This document shows, in pieces, positions 10,504 through 21,778 of a stretch of 64,000 bases of DNA. Source of the DNA: Centrapalus pauciflorus (taxonomy: Eukaryota > Streptophyta > Magnoliopsida > Asterales > Asteraceae); the NCBI GenBank assembly GCA_020465985.1, contig JAANYP010004398.1:1-64000 (forward strand), written 5' to 3'. Positions within the stretch are counted from its first letter, which is position 1, and each line of letters begins with the position of its first letter. The notes beneath the pieces were generated by a model. The model did not search any database. It was not told the DNA's origin and was given only the letters and a program-made list of their open reading frames with translations. Both the position numbers and the translations under genes were made by a program.

Positions 10504-13500
10504 CCTATTTTCTTTCATGTGCAGGAGATAACCACAAGTCTAAACAACAAATGGTTCGTCGACAGTGGATGCTCCAGGCACATGACAGGGGAAAGAAGTC
10601 TCCTTACAGACTTCAAGGGTGGTAATCGAGGATTTGTATCATTCGCGGGAAACAAGGGAGGAAACATCACGGGTACTGGAGTGGTCACTAATGGGACGAT
10701 CAAGTTGGATCAAGTTTATCACGTTGATAAACTAGTTCACAATATCATTAGTGTATCTCAAATCTGTGATAAGAAGAATTCAGTGATGTTCACTGACACT
10801 GAAGCGTTGGTGCTAAAATCGGGGTTCAAGATTCCAGAAGAGTGGATATTGATGCGGGCTCCAAGGAAGAATGACTTGTACATGCTTGATATGAACAAGC
10901 CGGAAACTTCGATGGGTCCCATCTGTTTGTTATCTAAAGCTTCGGAGACTGAATCGGTTTTGTGGCACAGACGCATGGCACACTTGCACCTGAGAAAGAT
11001 GAATTATATTACAAAACATGGGTTAGTGCAAGGTGTGCCTATGAAGAGTTTTCAGTTCGAGGATAAGTGTCTACCATGCAAGAAGGGCAAACAACATAAG
11101 AAGGCACACAAGTCCAAGACTCAGAACTCCATTACTACCACATTCGATTTGCTGCATATGGACCTCTTCGGCCCAATCAACAAATGGAGTATAGGTGGTA
11201 GTTGGTATTGTTTAGTTATCACTAACGATTACTCACGATTTTTTTGGGTTTTCTTTCTAAGTACAAAGGACGAGACGGCTTCCAAGCTCATCGGGTTCTT
11301 AGACCAAGTGGAGAATTCCTATCGAACACGGGTTAAAAGGCTTCGTAGTGATAATGGAACTGAATTTAAAAACACTGTAATTGGTGTATATTGCCTATCA
11401 AAGGGCATAGTGCATCAATTTTGTGCACCCTATGAGCCACAACAAAATGGGGTGGCCGAACGAAAGAACAGGACATTGATTGAGGCAGCTAGGACTATGC
11501 TTTCGGATTCAAAGCTTCCTACCATGTTTTGGGGGGAGGCAGTGAATACCGCATGTCATATTTTAAACCGGGTCCTTACTGTCAAATCTTTGAACAAAAC
11601 CTGTTATGAAATTTTGAATAAACGGCCACCTAATTTAATTGGCTTCGAACCGTTTGGGGTACCATGTACTTTATTGCGAACAAAACAGCAACCTAAGTTT
11701 GGTGAAAAGGTTGACGAAGGATACTTCCTAGGTTATGTGCCGAACTCACCAAACAAACGGGTTTTTAACAAAACAAATGGTACAGTAGAGATTGTGTATA
11801 ACATTGAAGTCACAAGTTATACACATGAACCCAAAACAGGTCCGGAATGGATATTTGACTATTATAAACTGTTTGAGTCATTTAACATTCCTATGGATGA
11901 AAATGCAGGTACTATCGAAAAGGACATGGTGACGCTGAATCTGAATGACGAAGGTCATACCTTTCCGAGGACCACATTTCAATCCACATCCGATCCTACT
12001 TCAACTGAAGATGGATCTCCAGAAGTCACTGATCCAGAAGCACCTTCAACTGAGAATCAAACTCAGACAACAAATTCCAACTCTGAGGAAACTGTCCACG
12101 AGGAGGAAAATGTGGAATATGAGGTTGTTCCCCCACTAGGTGAAATACGATCTAACTTAAGAGATAATCTGAGAGTTGACGAGATAGAGACTAGGATCAA
12201 CAAGAACCATCCTATAGAAAGCATCATAGGAAATCCTAATTAGGGTATGAGGACTAAGAGTAGTTTAAATCACAACACTGTGTTGTTGTCGATGATAAAT
12301 GACTCCGAGGCCTATCATACTTGCCTCTATTCTTGTTTTATCTCGCAAGTAGAACCGAAAAATGTGCAAATGGCACTAAAGGATAACTCCTGGGTTGAAG
12401 CAATGCAGGAAGAACTCTCTCAGTTTAGGAAACTAGAAGTGTGGGAGTTAATTCCATTACCTCGAGGGGAAATTGCCATAGGAACCAAATGGGTTTTTAA
12501 GTGCAAAAGAGACGATCGGGGTATAGTCACTCACAACAAAGCTAGGTTAGTTGTAAAGGGTTTCAACCAAGAGGAGGGAATCGATTACAATGAGGTGTTC
12601 GCGCCAGTAGCAAGGTTGGAAGCAATTCGGTTGTTTCTGGCTTTTGCTTCCTTCAAGGGCTTTAAGGTATATCAGCTAGACGTTAAGAGTGCTTTCCTCT
12701 ATGGGAAAGTGAAGGAACTGGTGTATGTAGAACAGCCGCTCGGGTTTACAGATCCGAAATATCCAGACAGAGTATATCGATTAGATAAGGCTCTGTATGG
12801 ATTGCATCAAGCACCAAGGGCGTGGTACGAGACTTTATCCAACCATCTGTTAGAGAACGGGTTTGAAAGAGGTAGGATAGATAGTACGCTGTTCGTTAAG
12901 CGAAAGGGAGAACACTTCATCTTGGTACAAGTGTACGTCGATGATATCATCTTTGGATCATCAGACGAGCAAATGTACAAAGATTTTGAGAAGGTGATGA
13001 AGTCAAAATTCGAGATGAGTGCAATGGGTGAGTTGAATTTCTTTTTGGGGTTGCAAGTTGACCAGAAGAAGGAAGGAATGTTTATCCATCAGATGAAGTA
13101 TGTCTACGACATATTAGAGCGCTTCGGGATGGAAGGGACGAAACTGACAGCTCATTTCAGCACGCCGATTCAAGTGAATCACAATCTCGGACCGGGTACT
13201 GAAAGTGATACCGATGTGGATCCGACGTTATATCGGGCCATGATTGGATCACTCATGTATTTAACTGCTTCAAGACCTGACATTATGTTTGCTGTGTGTA
13301 TTTGTGCGAGGTTTCAAGCTAATCCGAAAGAGATGCACATGAAAGCTGTGAAGCGGATTCTACGATACCTCAAGTCGAAACCGAAGCTGGGACTTTGGTA
13401 TCACGCGGAGGGAGATCTGGAATTGGAGGCGTTCACGGATTCAGACTACGGAGGATGCAGCTTGACGCGCAAGTCAACAACTGGAGGTTGTCAATTCCTT

Positions 13501-13890
13501 GGAGGGAGACTGGTTTCCTGGCAATGCAAGAAACAGACGTCGGTAGCCGTGTCAACGTGCGAGGCCGAGTATGTTGCTGCTGGTAGTTACTGTTCACAGG
13601 TTCTGTGGATACAACAACAATTGCGAGATTACGGTTTGGCTTACACTCAAACTCCTATTAGGATAGATAACCAATCTACAATTGCTATAACAAATAATCC
13701 TGTTAAACACAGTAAAACAAAGCACATAGACATAAGACATCATTTTATACGTGATTGTGCTGAAAAGAACTTAATCAAGTTGGTAAAAGTGGCAACGGAC
13801 GATAATAATGCTGATTTATTTACCAAAGCCTTTGATAAGTCACAGTTTGAATATTTGATTCAACTAAATGGAATGCGCAACCCAGAGTAA
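10504..13890 (+). pseudogene. Copia-1 Pol: protease, integrase, RT, RNase H
   Basis: Pol continues in the Gag frame directly after TAA 10501-10503. Order: aspartic protease (WFVDSGCSRHM, about 10550), pre-integrase zinc module (HRRMAHLHL to CLPC), integrase core with D in MDLFGP, D in RSDNGTEF and E in NGVAERKNR, RT (about 12380-13070, YVDDIIFG), RNase H (about 13260-13850, FTDSDYGGC and STCEAEYVA) and the end motif ADLFTKAFD. One in-frame TAG at 12241-12243, in the linker between integrase and RT, splits the frame; copia-2 has a sense codon there. Catalytic residues otherwise look intact. Pol could be made by read-through of the Gag stop or by splicing to the acceptor-like site at 10524. Confidence 0.92.
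10508..10524 (+). promoter_or_regulatory. Splice-acceptor-like site at the Gag-Pol junction
   Basis: Immediately after the Gag stop the sequence is pyrimidine-rich and ends in catgtgcag before the protease. The same atgtgcag word, or tgtgcag, precedes the third ORF in both copies. Confidence 0.4.
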
Positions 13891-15345
13891 ATTGACCTTA
13901 GTAGAATTTTTATTTCCTTTTATAGCAGTAGTCTTTCTTTCCTTTTATAGTAAGTTTACTAAATTAGGATAGTTTCTATTTTTAGTAAGTTAGTAGTTTA
14001 TGTTATTTTCTTGCTATTACTTATGAAAAACAAAAGAAAAAAAAGAGAGAAAACCATATAAAATTCAAAAAAAGAGAATATCAGAAAAAGAGTTACGTCT
14101 TAGATGCATAGGTTCAAAGTGACGAAAATTAGCACAGTCGTTACAAACTCTAAGTGTTTAGGCTTTCACACATAATACACCTTAAATTCTAAGTGTTGTA
14201 CATTATCTAGTTAGATGTGTTGGTAGGCATAATACATAGAGGGAGTCTCAAGGCTAATAAAATACTCAAGAAAAAGTCAAATGTGTCACTAACTTAGATG
14301 TATGACCAATCGGTCTTAATTTTTATGTACGAGACATATAAACTTTGATTATAAATGAGGTATGCAAACTTTCTGGGGATGTATAGCAACATCAAATACA
14401 TCCTAAAATGGAAAGCATAGAAAAATCATACAGAAATGAGAGTCAAAAACACGTAACTCTGTTGTACGTAAGTACAGACCTGTTGCCTCTGTTTTGATTC
14501 GGGTTAGCAAGATAAGTCGCTTTGTTGTACGTCGGTACAGACCTGTTACCGCTGTCTTGCTAGCTTTAAAAAATAAACCTTAAGACAAACTAAGACACTT
14601 TGTTGTATGTAAATACAGACCTTTGTCCGATGTTTGCCTTTTAAAGAAAGTTTGTGAATACCAAAAAGTTAGAAACATTGTCTGTATGCCTTGATCATAA
14701 AAGTATGTCTATGTCTGAGTCACGTAAGATAGCTTCATGATAAATAAAAAGGCCAAGAGATATTCCGAAATGTAGCATGTTTAAAGGGGATATGATACCA
14801 ACAATCGGCTAGAAATGTATTTCACGACAAACAATCAAAGGAATCAAAAATTCCTAAGTGTGAAAGCTTAACTACTGAAAGTGCGTATTTGACACCGCTA
14901 TCTGATTGAACCTTTCTGTGACTATGCTCGTCAAAAATATTTTGTTAAGTGTTTAGTATAGGTTGTAATTTTAAATAATAATTTAGTTTAGTCTAAGTTC
15001 AATTTTTATTCAAAATTTTTAACTTTATTTTAATTTTATTTTATCTTTATTTTTATTCTATTTTATTTTATTTTTAAATTTACTTAGGAAAAAGGTCAAA
15101 AATTACTGAGGGTGCATTCATAGTTGAATAAAATAAACATTGCGTGAAAATCTTGTGCTTAGGGTAAAAGATTTAGCATAGTTTATTCCGTTACTCGAAA
15201 AGGTTGAAAAGGTTGAATTTATTTCAAAAATTTTCGAAATTTTCAAAGTGTCAGATTGAATTCGAGTCTAAGGCAAACTCGAATGTAGCAAGGCATCGAG
15301 TTTGTCAGTAAACTCGAGAAGGGCAACAAACTCGATTGTTGGTGG
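13891..15345 (+). other. Copia-1 noncoding spacer between Pol and third ORF, part 1
   Basis: No ORF of note. The spacer aligns along its length with copia-2 (50312-51767), so it belongs to the family. It contains a purine-rich stretch near 14030-14090, a three-unit repeat at 14461-14641 and, from about 15240, repeated tcgagtttg words. Confidence 0.8.
14461..14641 (+). repeat. Three-unit noncoding repeat in the copia-1 spacer
   Basis: Units start at 14461, 14524 and 14602. Each has gttgtaygt, then tacagacct, then a ctgt or gatgtt word, with spacing of 63 and 78 bp. The same three units occur in copia-2 at about 50889-51068. Confidence 0.8.
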
Positions 15346-15354
15346 TATAAATAG
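15346..15354 (+). promoter_or_regulatory. TATA box upstream of the copia-1 third ORF
   Basis: A consensus TATAAATAG lies 682 bp before the ATG. The aligned place in copia-2 reads TATATAAA (51768-51775). Conservation in otherwise drifting noncoding DNA suggests an internal promoter; no start site is shown. Confidence 0.55.
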
Positions 15355-15509
15355 GTCAACAGTGATGGTCATAAATCACCTACTTTCGAATCTATACCTT
15401 CGAGTTTGTCTGAGCGATTTCGAATCTGTTCTCGAGTTTGTCGTTTTCAATACACCTACTATTTGTCGAGTTTCTGTTCGTTTGGGTTCGATACTACCAG
15501 TAGATCTAG

Positions 15510-16025
15510 GTATAACCAAGTGTATTGTACAAGATTTAGGTAGTTTTATACTCCATTTAGGCCAAAATCATTGGATTTTGAAGTTTTATTGGTAGAAAGT
15601 TTGTTTTTCAAAATTACAAACTTTGAACCGTGAAAAGTCAAATTAACTACAAATATCATTGATTAGAACCTAGTAGGACTAATAGATGTGATTTTCTGAG
15701 TCTAACATGGTTAAAATCATGGATTTTTGTGATGATGGTGGCCGACTCCTTCGAGTCTGTTCTTGGCCAGTTTCGAGTTTGTCATTAAACTCGAATAGGT
15801 CATTAAACTCGAATGGGTCATTAAACTCGAATAGATGTTCATTCGAATCTGTTGTTCGAGTTTGACATTATATTTGAATTATTTAATTAAAATTTTAATT
15901 AAACTTGTAGAAATTCATAAGTGTTGGATTTTGTCCTTATACAAGTTCAAAATAAAACAAATTTGAATTTAAACAAGTTTATTTCTTTTTAATAATTCTA
16001 ATATTTTATTTGATATATTGTGCAG
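15510..16025 (+). other. Possible 5'-UTR intron before the copia-1 third ORF
   Basis: The donor-like tctag/gtataa at 15510 and the acceptor-like tattgtgcag at 16025 are both kept in copia-2 (51933 and 61917). The acceptor is 2 nt before the ATG. The enclosed 516 bp are AT-rich and noncoding, with three tandem ttaaactcgaa words near 15785-15835. Confidence 0.5.
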
Positions 16026-16027
16026 AC

Positions 16028-19000
16028 ATGGCGGATAGAATTTTTGTTCCAAAGCATAACATGGTCATTTCTCCTGACCATGCTATTCCTGAAGCACAAG
16101 CCTTCCGCCAAACGGTGGATTTCTTGGTGGGATCTAGGATTTCATACGCGCTGTCACACAATATCCAGATTGTCATTCCTTATGTGCGTCAGTTCTATGA
16201 CCATCTGCAAGTAGATTGTAATGTCACTCCGACAGTTTTGAGGACAAGGATTGCTGGTAATCCTTTGGTATTTTCGGTGGACATTCTACGTCAAGTGCTT
16301 CAATTAGGCACTCAAGAGCAGGAGGATAGGCCTATTGACTTCCAACTATCAATCAGGCAGGCTGCCTTTGTAAGAATGGGCTATAGTCTGGATGTTACTA
16401 AGTCATCATATATGAAAAGTGGGCTAATTGGCCAATGGCGATATCTAGCGCATGTGTTCATGGTCTGTTTTGCTGCGAAGAAAGCTGGGTTTGACTATAT
16501 AGTTTCGAAGATCCAATCGGGGATGATCGCGTTAGTCTATAATCAAAAGTTCAGTTTTTCAGAGATGTTCTTCTCAGAGTTCGTTCATCAGATAACTGCT
16601 CCGGAGCGGGAAAGATTTCTGCTTTACCCTCGCTTCGTGATGATGCTAATCAGGCACTTCTTGCCAAATCTGCCACAACTTAACGATATTCAGAGCGTTG
16701 CGGTCATCGATAAGAGAATATTTGCCGATTGCTCCTCTCATCGAGGAAGGTTAGCTATCCCAGTAGAGGGACCTTTGTTTGGTGCTGTAATCGACCCGAA
16801 CTTTGTAACCCCTGAAGATGCCAACTGGGCAGGGGAGGTGCAAGTTCAACAGCAACAGCCACAGCAACAAAGACAGCAACAACCACGCCCTCAACAACAG
16901 AGAAGACGACAAAGGGCTTCCGCGAGTCAAATTCAGGCAGATAGGCCTTCTACTAGCCAAATTCAAGAGCCAGAAGAGGATGGCCCTTCGAGTGCACCAT
17001 CCGAATCTAATCCGATATTTCAAACATTGCAAGAGATTTGGGCAGCGGGTCCGAATGCAAATGAGGAAATCACGGCTGAATTAGTTGGAGAATTATTGGA
17101 GCCTCCGGAATGAGAAGTTGACGTGTTTAGGCAAATAGATGAGTATCAACCTGAGCAAGCAGGTAATGACAAGTCATCTTCAGATACTGAATCCGAGTAA
17201 ATAGAATAAATAGAAGCTGAACAAGAAACAGAAGATCCGTCTATCCAACTGGGGACGTATGGATCACGTTCAGTGGTGACTGAAGAAGAAGATAGAAGGA
17301 AAAGAGCTTCAGCGGAGTCCGACGACTCAGACTATGAAGAAGAGGAGGTTGCACCTCTGGTCCATCGACAAAGGGCAAAACGCCATAGATTCATGCAGGG
17401 AGCTTCCTCGGCCTCTGCTTCACAGCCAGAAATACCTCAACCTCCACCTACTCAAACAACCATTCCACCACCATCACCACCCGTTGAACCATACATTCCA
17501 TCGCCAATCATTCCAACCCCCATACAATCCATACCATCCACTTCATCCACCTTTACGGACAACCAACGGTTTTCTGAGCTGAAAAGCAAGGTCGACTTCC
17601 AACAAGTCCAAATCTTTGGGAAAGGCTCACGGAGAAATACAGAAGCATAATGCACAAATAGACATCAAGAATGCCGAGTTGAAGAAAGTTGTGGGCAAGA
17701 TTGAGGAAGAAAACTTAGAGCTTAAAACGTTTGTTGCTGATCAGGCGGCCGAGATACGATCAATGCGCTCCCTTATTGAGCAATTATTGAAAAACCTAAA
17801 GGCTCAGGGGGAGACAAGTTGCCGGGATCAGGAAGAGCTGCCCAGGGATGGAGATGATGATGGCAATGATCCCAGCGCACAAAGAGATAATGAGCCAGTA
17901 GATTTTTCTGCTGCTCAGCATGCTGAGATTCAGGGGGAGCCGAGTCAATTGGAAGCTACAGGAGGTGAGGCGAGTACCTCAAAAGTCACAGAGTCTGAGA
18001 TTCATGAGATGATCGAAGCTTTAATGGACATTGACGAAGATCCTCTGGAACTCGATTTTGATTTTGAGGATGATATAGAGGATCTGGAAGAAGGAGAGTT
18101 TGTACAGGAAGACGTTGCTGATTGGAAATCTGATGAGGAGGTTGTGATAGATGAAGATGACAATGTAAATGAAGTAATCATTCAATCACAGCCTGTCACA
18201 GAACAATATGAGCAAAATGACCAACATGTAATAGATATTGATGACGTCAAATTGGCTTCGGTAAATGATTCAGAACTGTAGGAGGCTGAAAGAGAGCCAA
18301 GCAGAGCTGAATTGTTAAATCTGTGGTTCCGCAAGGAAGAAAAGAAGACTGAGCCGAAAATGAAGAAGAAGATGAGGACTCTCGGTGCAGAAAATCTCTC
18401 TGGAGGCATTATAAGTTGGTTCTTTGATCGAGAACTGCAGCTGTTCATATTAAAGAGTAGAGATGGTCTACAGTACCTAAGGCGAAAGCTTAAAGTGTTC
18501 AATACTCTGCCGAAGGTTGAAGTTAAAGAATTGGCATGGAAAGAGCTAATAAACATTGGTGATGACGCTTATGCTGAAGTAATTGCTAGAATTATCAAGA
18601 AAGAGGGCCGGTCAGGGAAATTCGAAAGGCTCAAGCCAAGAACTAGGAAAAGAGTCGAGGACGCATCAAGAATAGATCCTCATACAGGTAGACCATGGGC
18701 GAAAATGGTTTACAAACCTGTTAAATGCTTAAGAAGGGTGCCAATGAAGAAGATGCCACAGGTGGTTTTGAGAAACATGAAGTGGTGGTACATTGATAAT
18801 GAAACTGCTGAAGCAATCATGGAGGATCAAGACGAAAAGGTCATTTTGAAAGTATATGATCCACTGCACTTAATAAATCTATCGAAGGACGATCTGAAGA
18901 AGCTACATGATCAGCATATCTTCTTTCATGAAGGATGGAGATCTGAAGCCAGAAAGTTCCAAAAGGTAGTCAGAGTATGTATAGATGCATGTATATATGC

Positions 19001-19031
19001 AGGAAGTAGTATATACAATTCTAGTACTTAA
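16028..19031 (+). pseudogene. Copia-1 third ORF (env-position gene), broken
   Basis: The start is ATG 16028 (MADRIF); the longer frame from 16010 would need a TTG start. The N-terminal 260 residues form a compact, mixed domain (NMVISPDH, GQWRYLAHVFMVCFA, YPRFVMMLIRHFLP). A Gln-rich run, Ser/Pro-rich and acidic stretches, and a probable coiled coil (about 17620-17810) come next. After a very acidic region the basic C-terminal domain ends in FFHEGWRSEARKFQK. Breaks: TGA 17111, TAA 17199 and 17208, a frameshift near 17620, TAG 18279. I see no signal peptide, no convincing membrane segment and no furin-like site, so an envelope role is not supported. Copia-2 has the same protein (61920-64000). 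The function is unknown; it is placed where Sireviruses carry their env-like gene. Confidence 0.85.
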
Positions 19032-19063
19032 TCAAAATGTAAATAGTTTGTTAGAAGCTATCG

Positions 19064-19076
19064 TCAAGGGGGAGTC
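19064..19076 (+). other. Copia-1 polypurine tract
   Basis: The sequence caagggggagtct-like tract directly precedes the 3' LTR. A run of A then G5 followed by ag is typical of Sireviruses. Confidence 0.8.
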
Positions 19077-19196
19077 TGTTGGTACACCCTGTGTGACGAT
19101 AGCAGTCTAAGTGTACTCGCATTTTGGTTCAAGTAATATTGCAAAGTATTGGATATTTGATATATGTGTTTATATATGTTTGATAGTTATTGATTA

Positions 19197-19240
19197 TATG
19201 TTTGAACTTGATGTAATGTATTACAAGAAGTTCAAACATA
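19197..19240 (+). repeat. Stem-loop in the copia-1 LTR
   Basis: The 13-nt arms tatgtttgaactt and aagttcaaacata are perfectly complementary, with a second inner 6-nt pair tgtaat/attaca. The same structure is at 33586-33629 in copia-2. Confidence 0.85.
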
Positions 19241-19450
19241 TAATCCAAAGATTAATTCAAATATAACTTAAATCATATAATCAAATACAAGTAGAACATG
19301 AGAAATTCGAATTTAGTGAAATATTCGAATTTAACATTTGGTAGATTCGAATATATCCTATAAGGCAGATTCGAGATTGTCAAGGGGACAAACTCGAATG
19401 GGCCTTGGGCCTGATTCGAGTTTGGCCCATGACAAACTCAAATGAGCCTC

Positions 19451-19458
19451 TATAATTA
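19451..19458 (+). promoter_or_regulatory. Possible TATA box of the copia-1 LTR
   Basis: The word tataatta followed by ggg is kept at 33783-33790 in copia-2, about 260 bp before the LTR end. Confidence 0.4.
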
Positions 19459-19715
19459 GGGATTAACTCGAATCATTAGCAGACTTTTGCAGAATTCGTG
19501 TGAGATTAAGCAAAAGGGCGATCTCGAGTTTATCAGTATTGTGAGTGTTGCTTCAGAGAGAATCATCTCGTAGGTGCGTTCGTGTTCGTCCGTACAGCGT
19601 TGTGATAGTCTCCGTGTTCCGTGTGAGAGTTGTTTCCGTCAAGCCGTTAACGAGGATTCCGCACTCGTTGACGGTGTCGCGTCTAGATAGATCTGTGTAG
19701 AGTCGAGACCTTACA

Positions 19716-21658
19716 ACCTTCATCAATACTCTTTCTCCCACTTGGAACTCAATGGATTTTCTCCTTACGTCCGCATAACTTTACTGACGATTTTGGGCAA
19801 CTTTTAGTCGGTTCTGTATCTGTACTATCTTTTCGGTGGTCTCAAGCATGATTTCTGGGCCAATGACTTGACTATCCCCGACTTCGGCCCAGCAAAGGGG
19901 TGATCGACACCTTTGTCCGTACAGTGCCTCAAATGGAGCAACCTTAAGACTTGTGTGATAGCTGTTGTTGTACGATAATTCCACTAAGGGCAAATGAGTA
20001 TCCCCGCACTTCCCAAAATCCATCACACAGGCTCTTAACATATGTTTCAGGGTTTGGATCGTTCTGTCACTCTGACCATCGGTATGAGGCTGATATGTGG
20101 TACTCATGTCCAAGTTTGTACCCAAAGCTTGCTGTAACGATTGCCAAAATCTAGATGAAAACCTGCTATCCCTATCCGAAAGACAGCCACTCTGTGTCTG
20201 GAGATGACTTCCTTGAGGTACATTTGGGCTAGCTTATTCATCCTGTTGATCTCCTTGATTGGTAGGAATGCGCAGATTTTGTTAAGCGGTCGAGTATTAC
20301 CCAAATGGTATCGTACCCACTGGATGTCTTTGGCAGTTTCGTTATGAAGTCCATGGTTGTCTATTCCCACTTCCATTTGGAAATCTCTGGTTGTTGCAAT
20401 ATCCTAGATGGTTTATTATGTTCTTCCTTACCTTTGGAGCATGTTAAGCATTTGCTGACATATGTGGCAATGTCAGCCTTCATGTTAGGCCACAAGTACA
20501 GCTCCTTGAGGTCATGATACATTTTATCGGATCCGGGGTGAACGGCATATCTTGATTTGTGTTCTTCATCCATAACCAGCTTTCTTACTCCACCAAAACA
20601 TGGTAACCAGACTCTATTCATGAAGTATCGATTTCCATTAGCCCTTATCCCAAACTATTTATCCATTCCGTGTAGGGCTTCATTTTTCATATTTTCCTCC
20701 TTAACAGCTTCTACTTGTGCATCATGAACTAAGGAAGGAAGGTTTATTTGAATGGTCATAACTAGGGCTCGTACTCTTAATGGCTTAGCTCGTTCCTTTC
20801 GGTTCTGAGCGTCTACAACCACGTTAGCTTTCCCCGGGTGATAACGAATTTCACAGTTGTAATCACTTAATAGCTCCATCCAACGACGCTACCTCATATT
20901 CAACTCTTTCTGGTTCAAGATGCGTTGTAGGCTCTTATGGTCCGTGAATACAGTACACTTCGTATCGTACAACTAATGTCTCCAAGTCTTATGGATAAAG
21001 ACTACTGCTCCCAGATCTAAATCATGCATTGTGTAATTCACCTCGTGAACCTTAAGATGTCGTGAAGCATAAGCTATGACCTTATCTTCCTACATCAACA
21101 CACATCCCAACCCATTGTGTGAAGTGTCACCGTAAGCTACAAATTTCTCGCTTCCCTCGGGTAAGGACAAAATAGGCGCGCTGCACAATTTGTGCTTTAA
21201 TAACTGAAATGATGTCTCCTGATCCTCGCTCCAATCATACTTAATGTCTTTTCGTGTCATATTTGTTAGAGATCCGGTGATCTTTGAGAAATTTTTGATA
21301 ATCGCCTATAATAAGCGGCAAGTCTTAAGGGCTGACGTATCTTTATGGGGGTTCTAAGAGTTGACCGATCCTTGATGGCCTCGATCCTTGCAGGGTCGAC
21401 TTGGATTCCTTTACTATTGATCACGTGACCGAGAATTTTCACCTCTCTTAGCCAAAAGTGACACTTAAAAAGCTTGGCATACAGTTGTTCTTTCTCCAAT
21501 AACTCTAGAATCAGTCTTAAATGTTGCTCGTGCTCCTTATTGTTTCGTGAGTAGATTAAGATATCATTCATGAAGACAGTCACAAATTTGTCTAAATAAG
21601 GTTAGCACACCCGATTCATGAGGTCCATGAAAGCTGGTGGTGCATTGGTTAATCCAAA
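19716..21658 (-). pseudogene. Ty3-2 Pol remnant: RT, RNase H, integrase
   Basis: Fragments in order from the right: RT palm with GLTNAPPAFMDL near 21630 and FMNDILIYS near 21565, where the usual FIDD has lost its first Asp; the RT-RNase H linker (CHFWLREVKILGHV); RNase H end (NYNCEIRYHPGKANV); integrase zinc module (HPGSDKMYHDL to CLTC near 20450-20550); and integrase core pieces (TDGQSDRTIQT, where the catalytic Glu is Asp; PLVELSYNNSYH). Stops and frameshifts separate every piece, so it is nonfunctional. The last residues before copia-1 are the VGERVLMKV segment that precedes the chromodomain. Confidence 0.88.
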
Positions 21659-21763
21659 GAGGTCAGTTAATTCCACTATATCAATCTCAAGAAGGATCCC
21701 CCAAGGATCTGAACAAGGTTTAAGTTAAGCATCCACTAATGATACTCAGACTTCAAACCACAA

Positions 21764-21775
21764 GCTCTGATACCA
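21764..21775 (-). other. Ty3-2 primer-binding site (tRNA-Met)
   Basis: Minus strand TGGTATCAGAGC, 3 nt from the LTR, at the same spacing as in Ty3-1. Confidence 0.88.
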
Positions 21776-21778
21776 TCA

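Larger units (their letters stand above)
7129..19715 (+). mobile_element. Copia-1: Sirevirus-like Ty1/copia element with a third ORF
   Basis: The order is leader, Gag (7627-10503), Pol with integrase before RT and RNase H (10504-13890), a 2.1-kb noncoding spacer, a third ORF of about 1,000 codons (16028-19031), a polypurine tract and a 639-bp 3' LTR. Integrase before RT defines Ty1/copia; a long Gag and an extra ORF after pol are Sirevirus traits. The 5' LTR and primer-binding site lie left of the window, cut off by Ty3-1. The 3' LTR ends exactly where minus-strand Ty3 integrase sequence begins, so copia-1 inserted into that older element. Several stop codons and one frameshift make it defective. 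Confidence 0.93.
19077..19715 (+). repeat. Copia-1 3' LTR, 639 bp
   Basis: It starts tgttggtacaccctgtg and ends gaccttaca. It aligns with the 594-bp 5' LTR of copia-2 at 33454-34047. It holds a 13-bp inverted repeat (19197-19240), several ttcgaattt words and a TATA-like tataatta at 19451-19458. The flank acctt (19716-19720) would be the target duplication; its partner is outside the window. Confidence 0.92.

Noticed and set aside
15302..15595. 97-codon ORF before the third ORF
   Set aside because: It spans the proposed TATA box, first exon and donor, is not kept in copia-2 and starts from a non-ATG codon or weak context.
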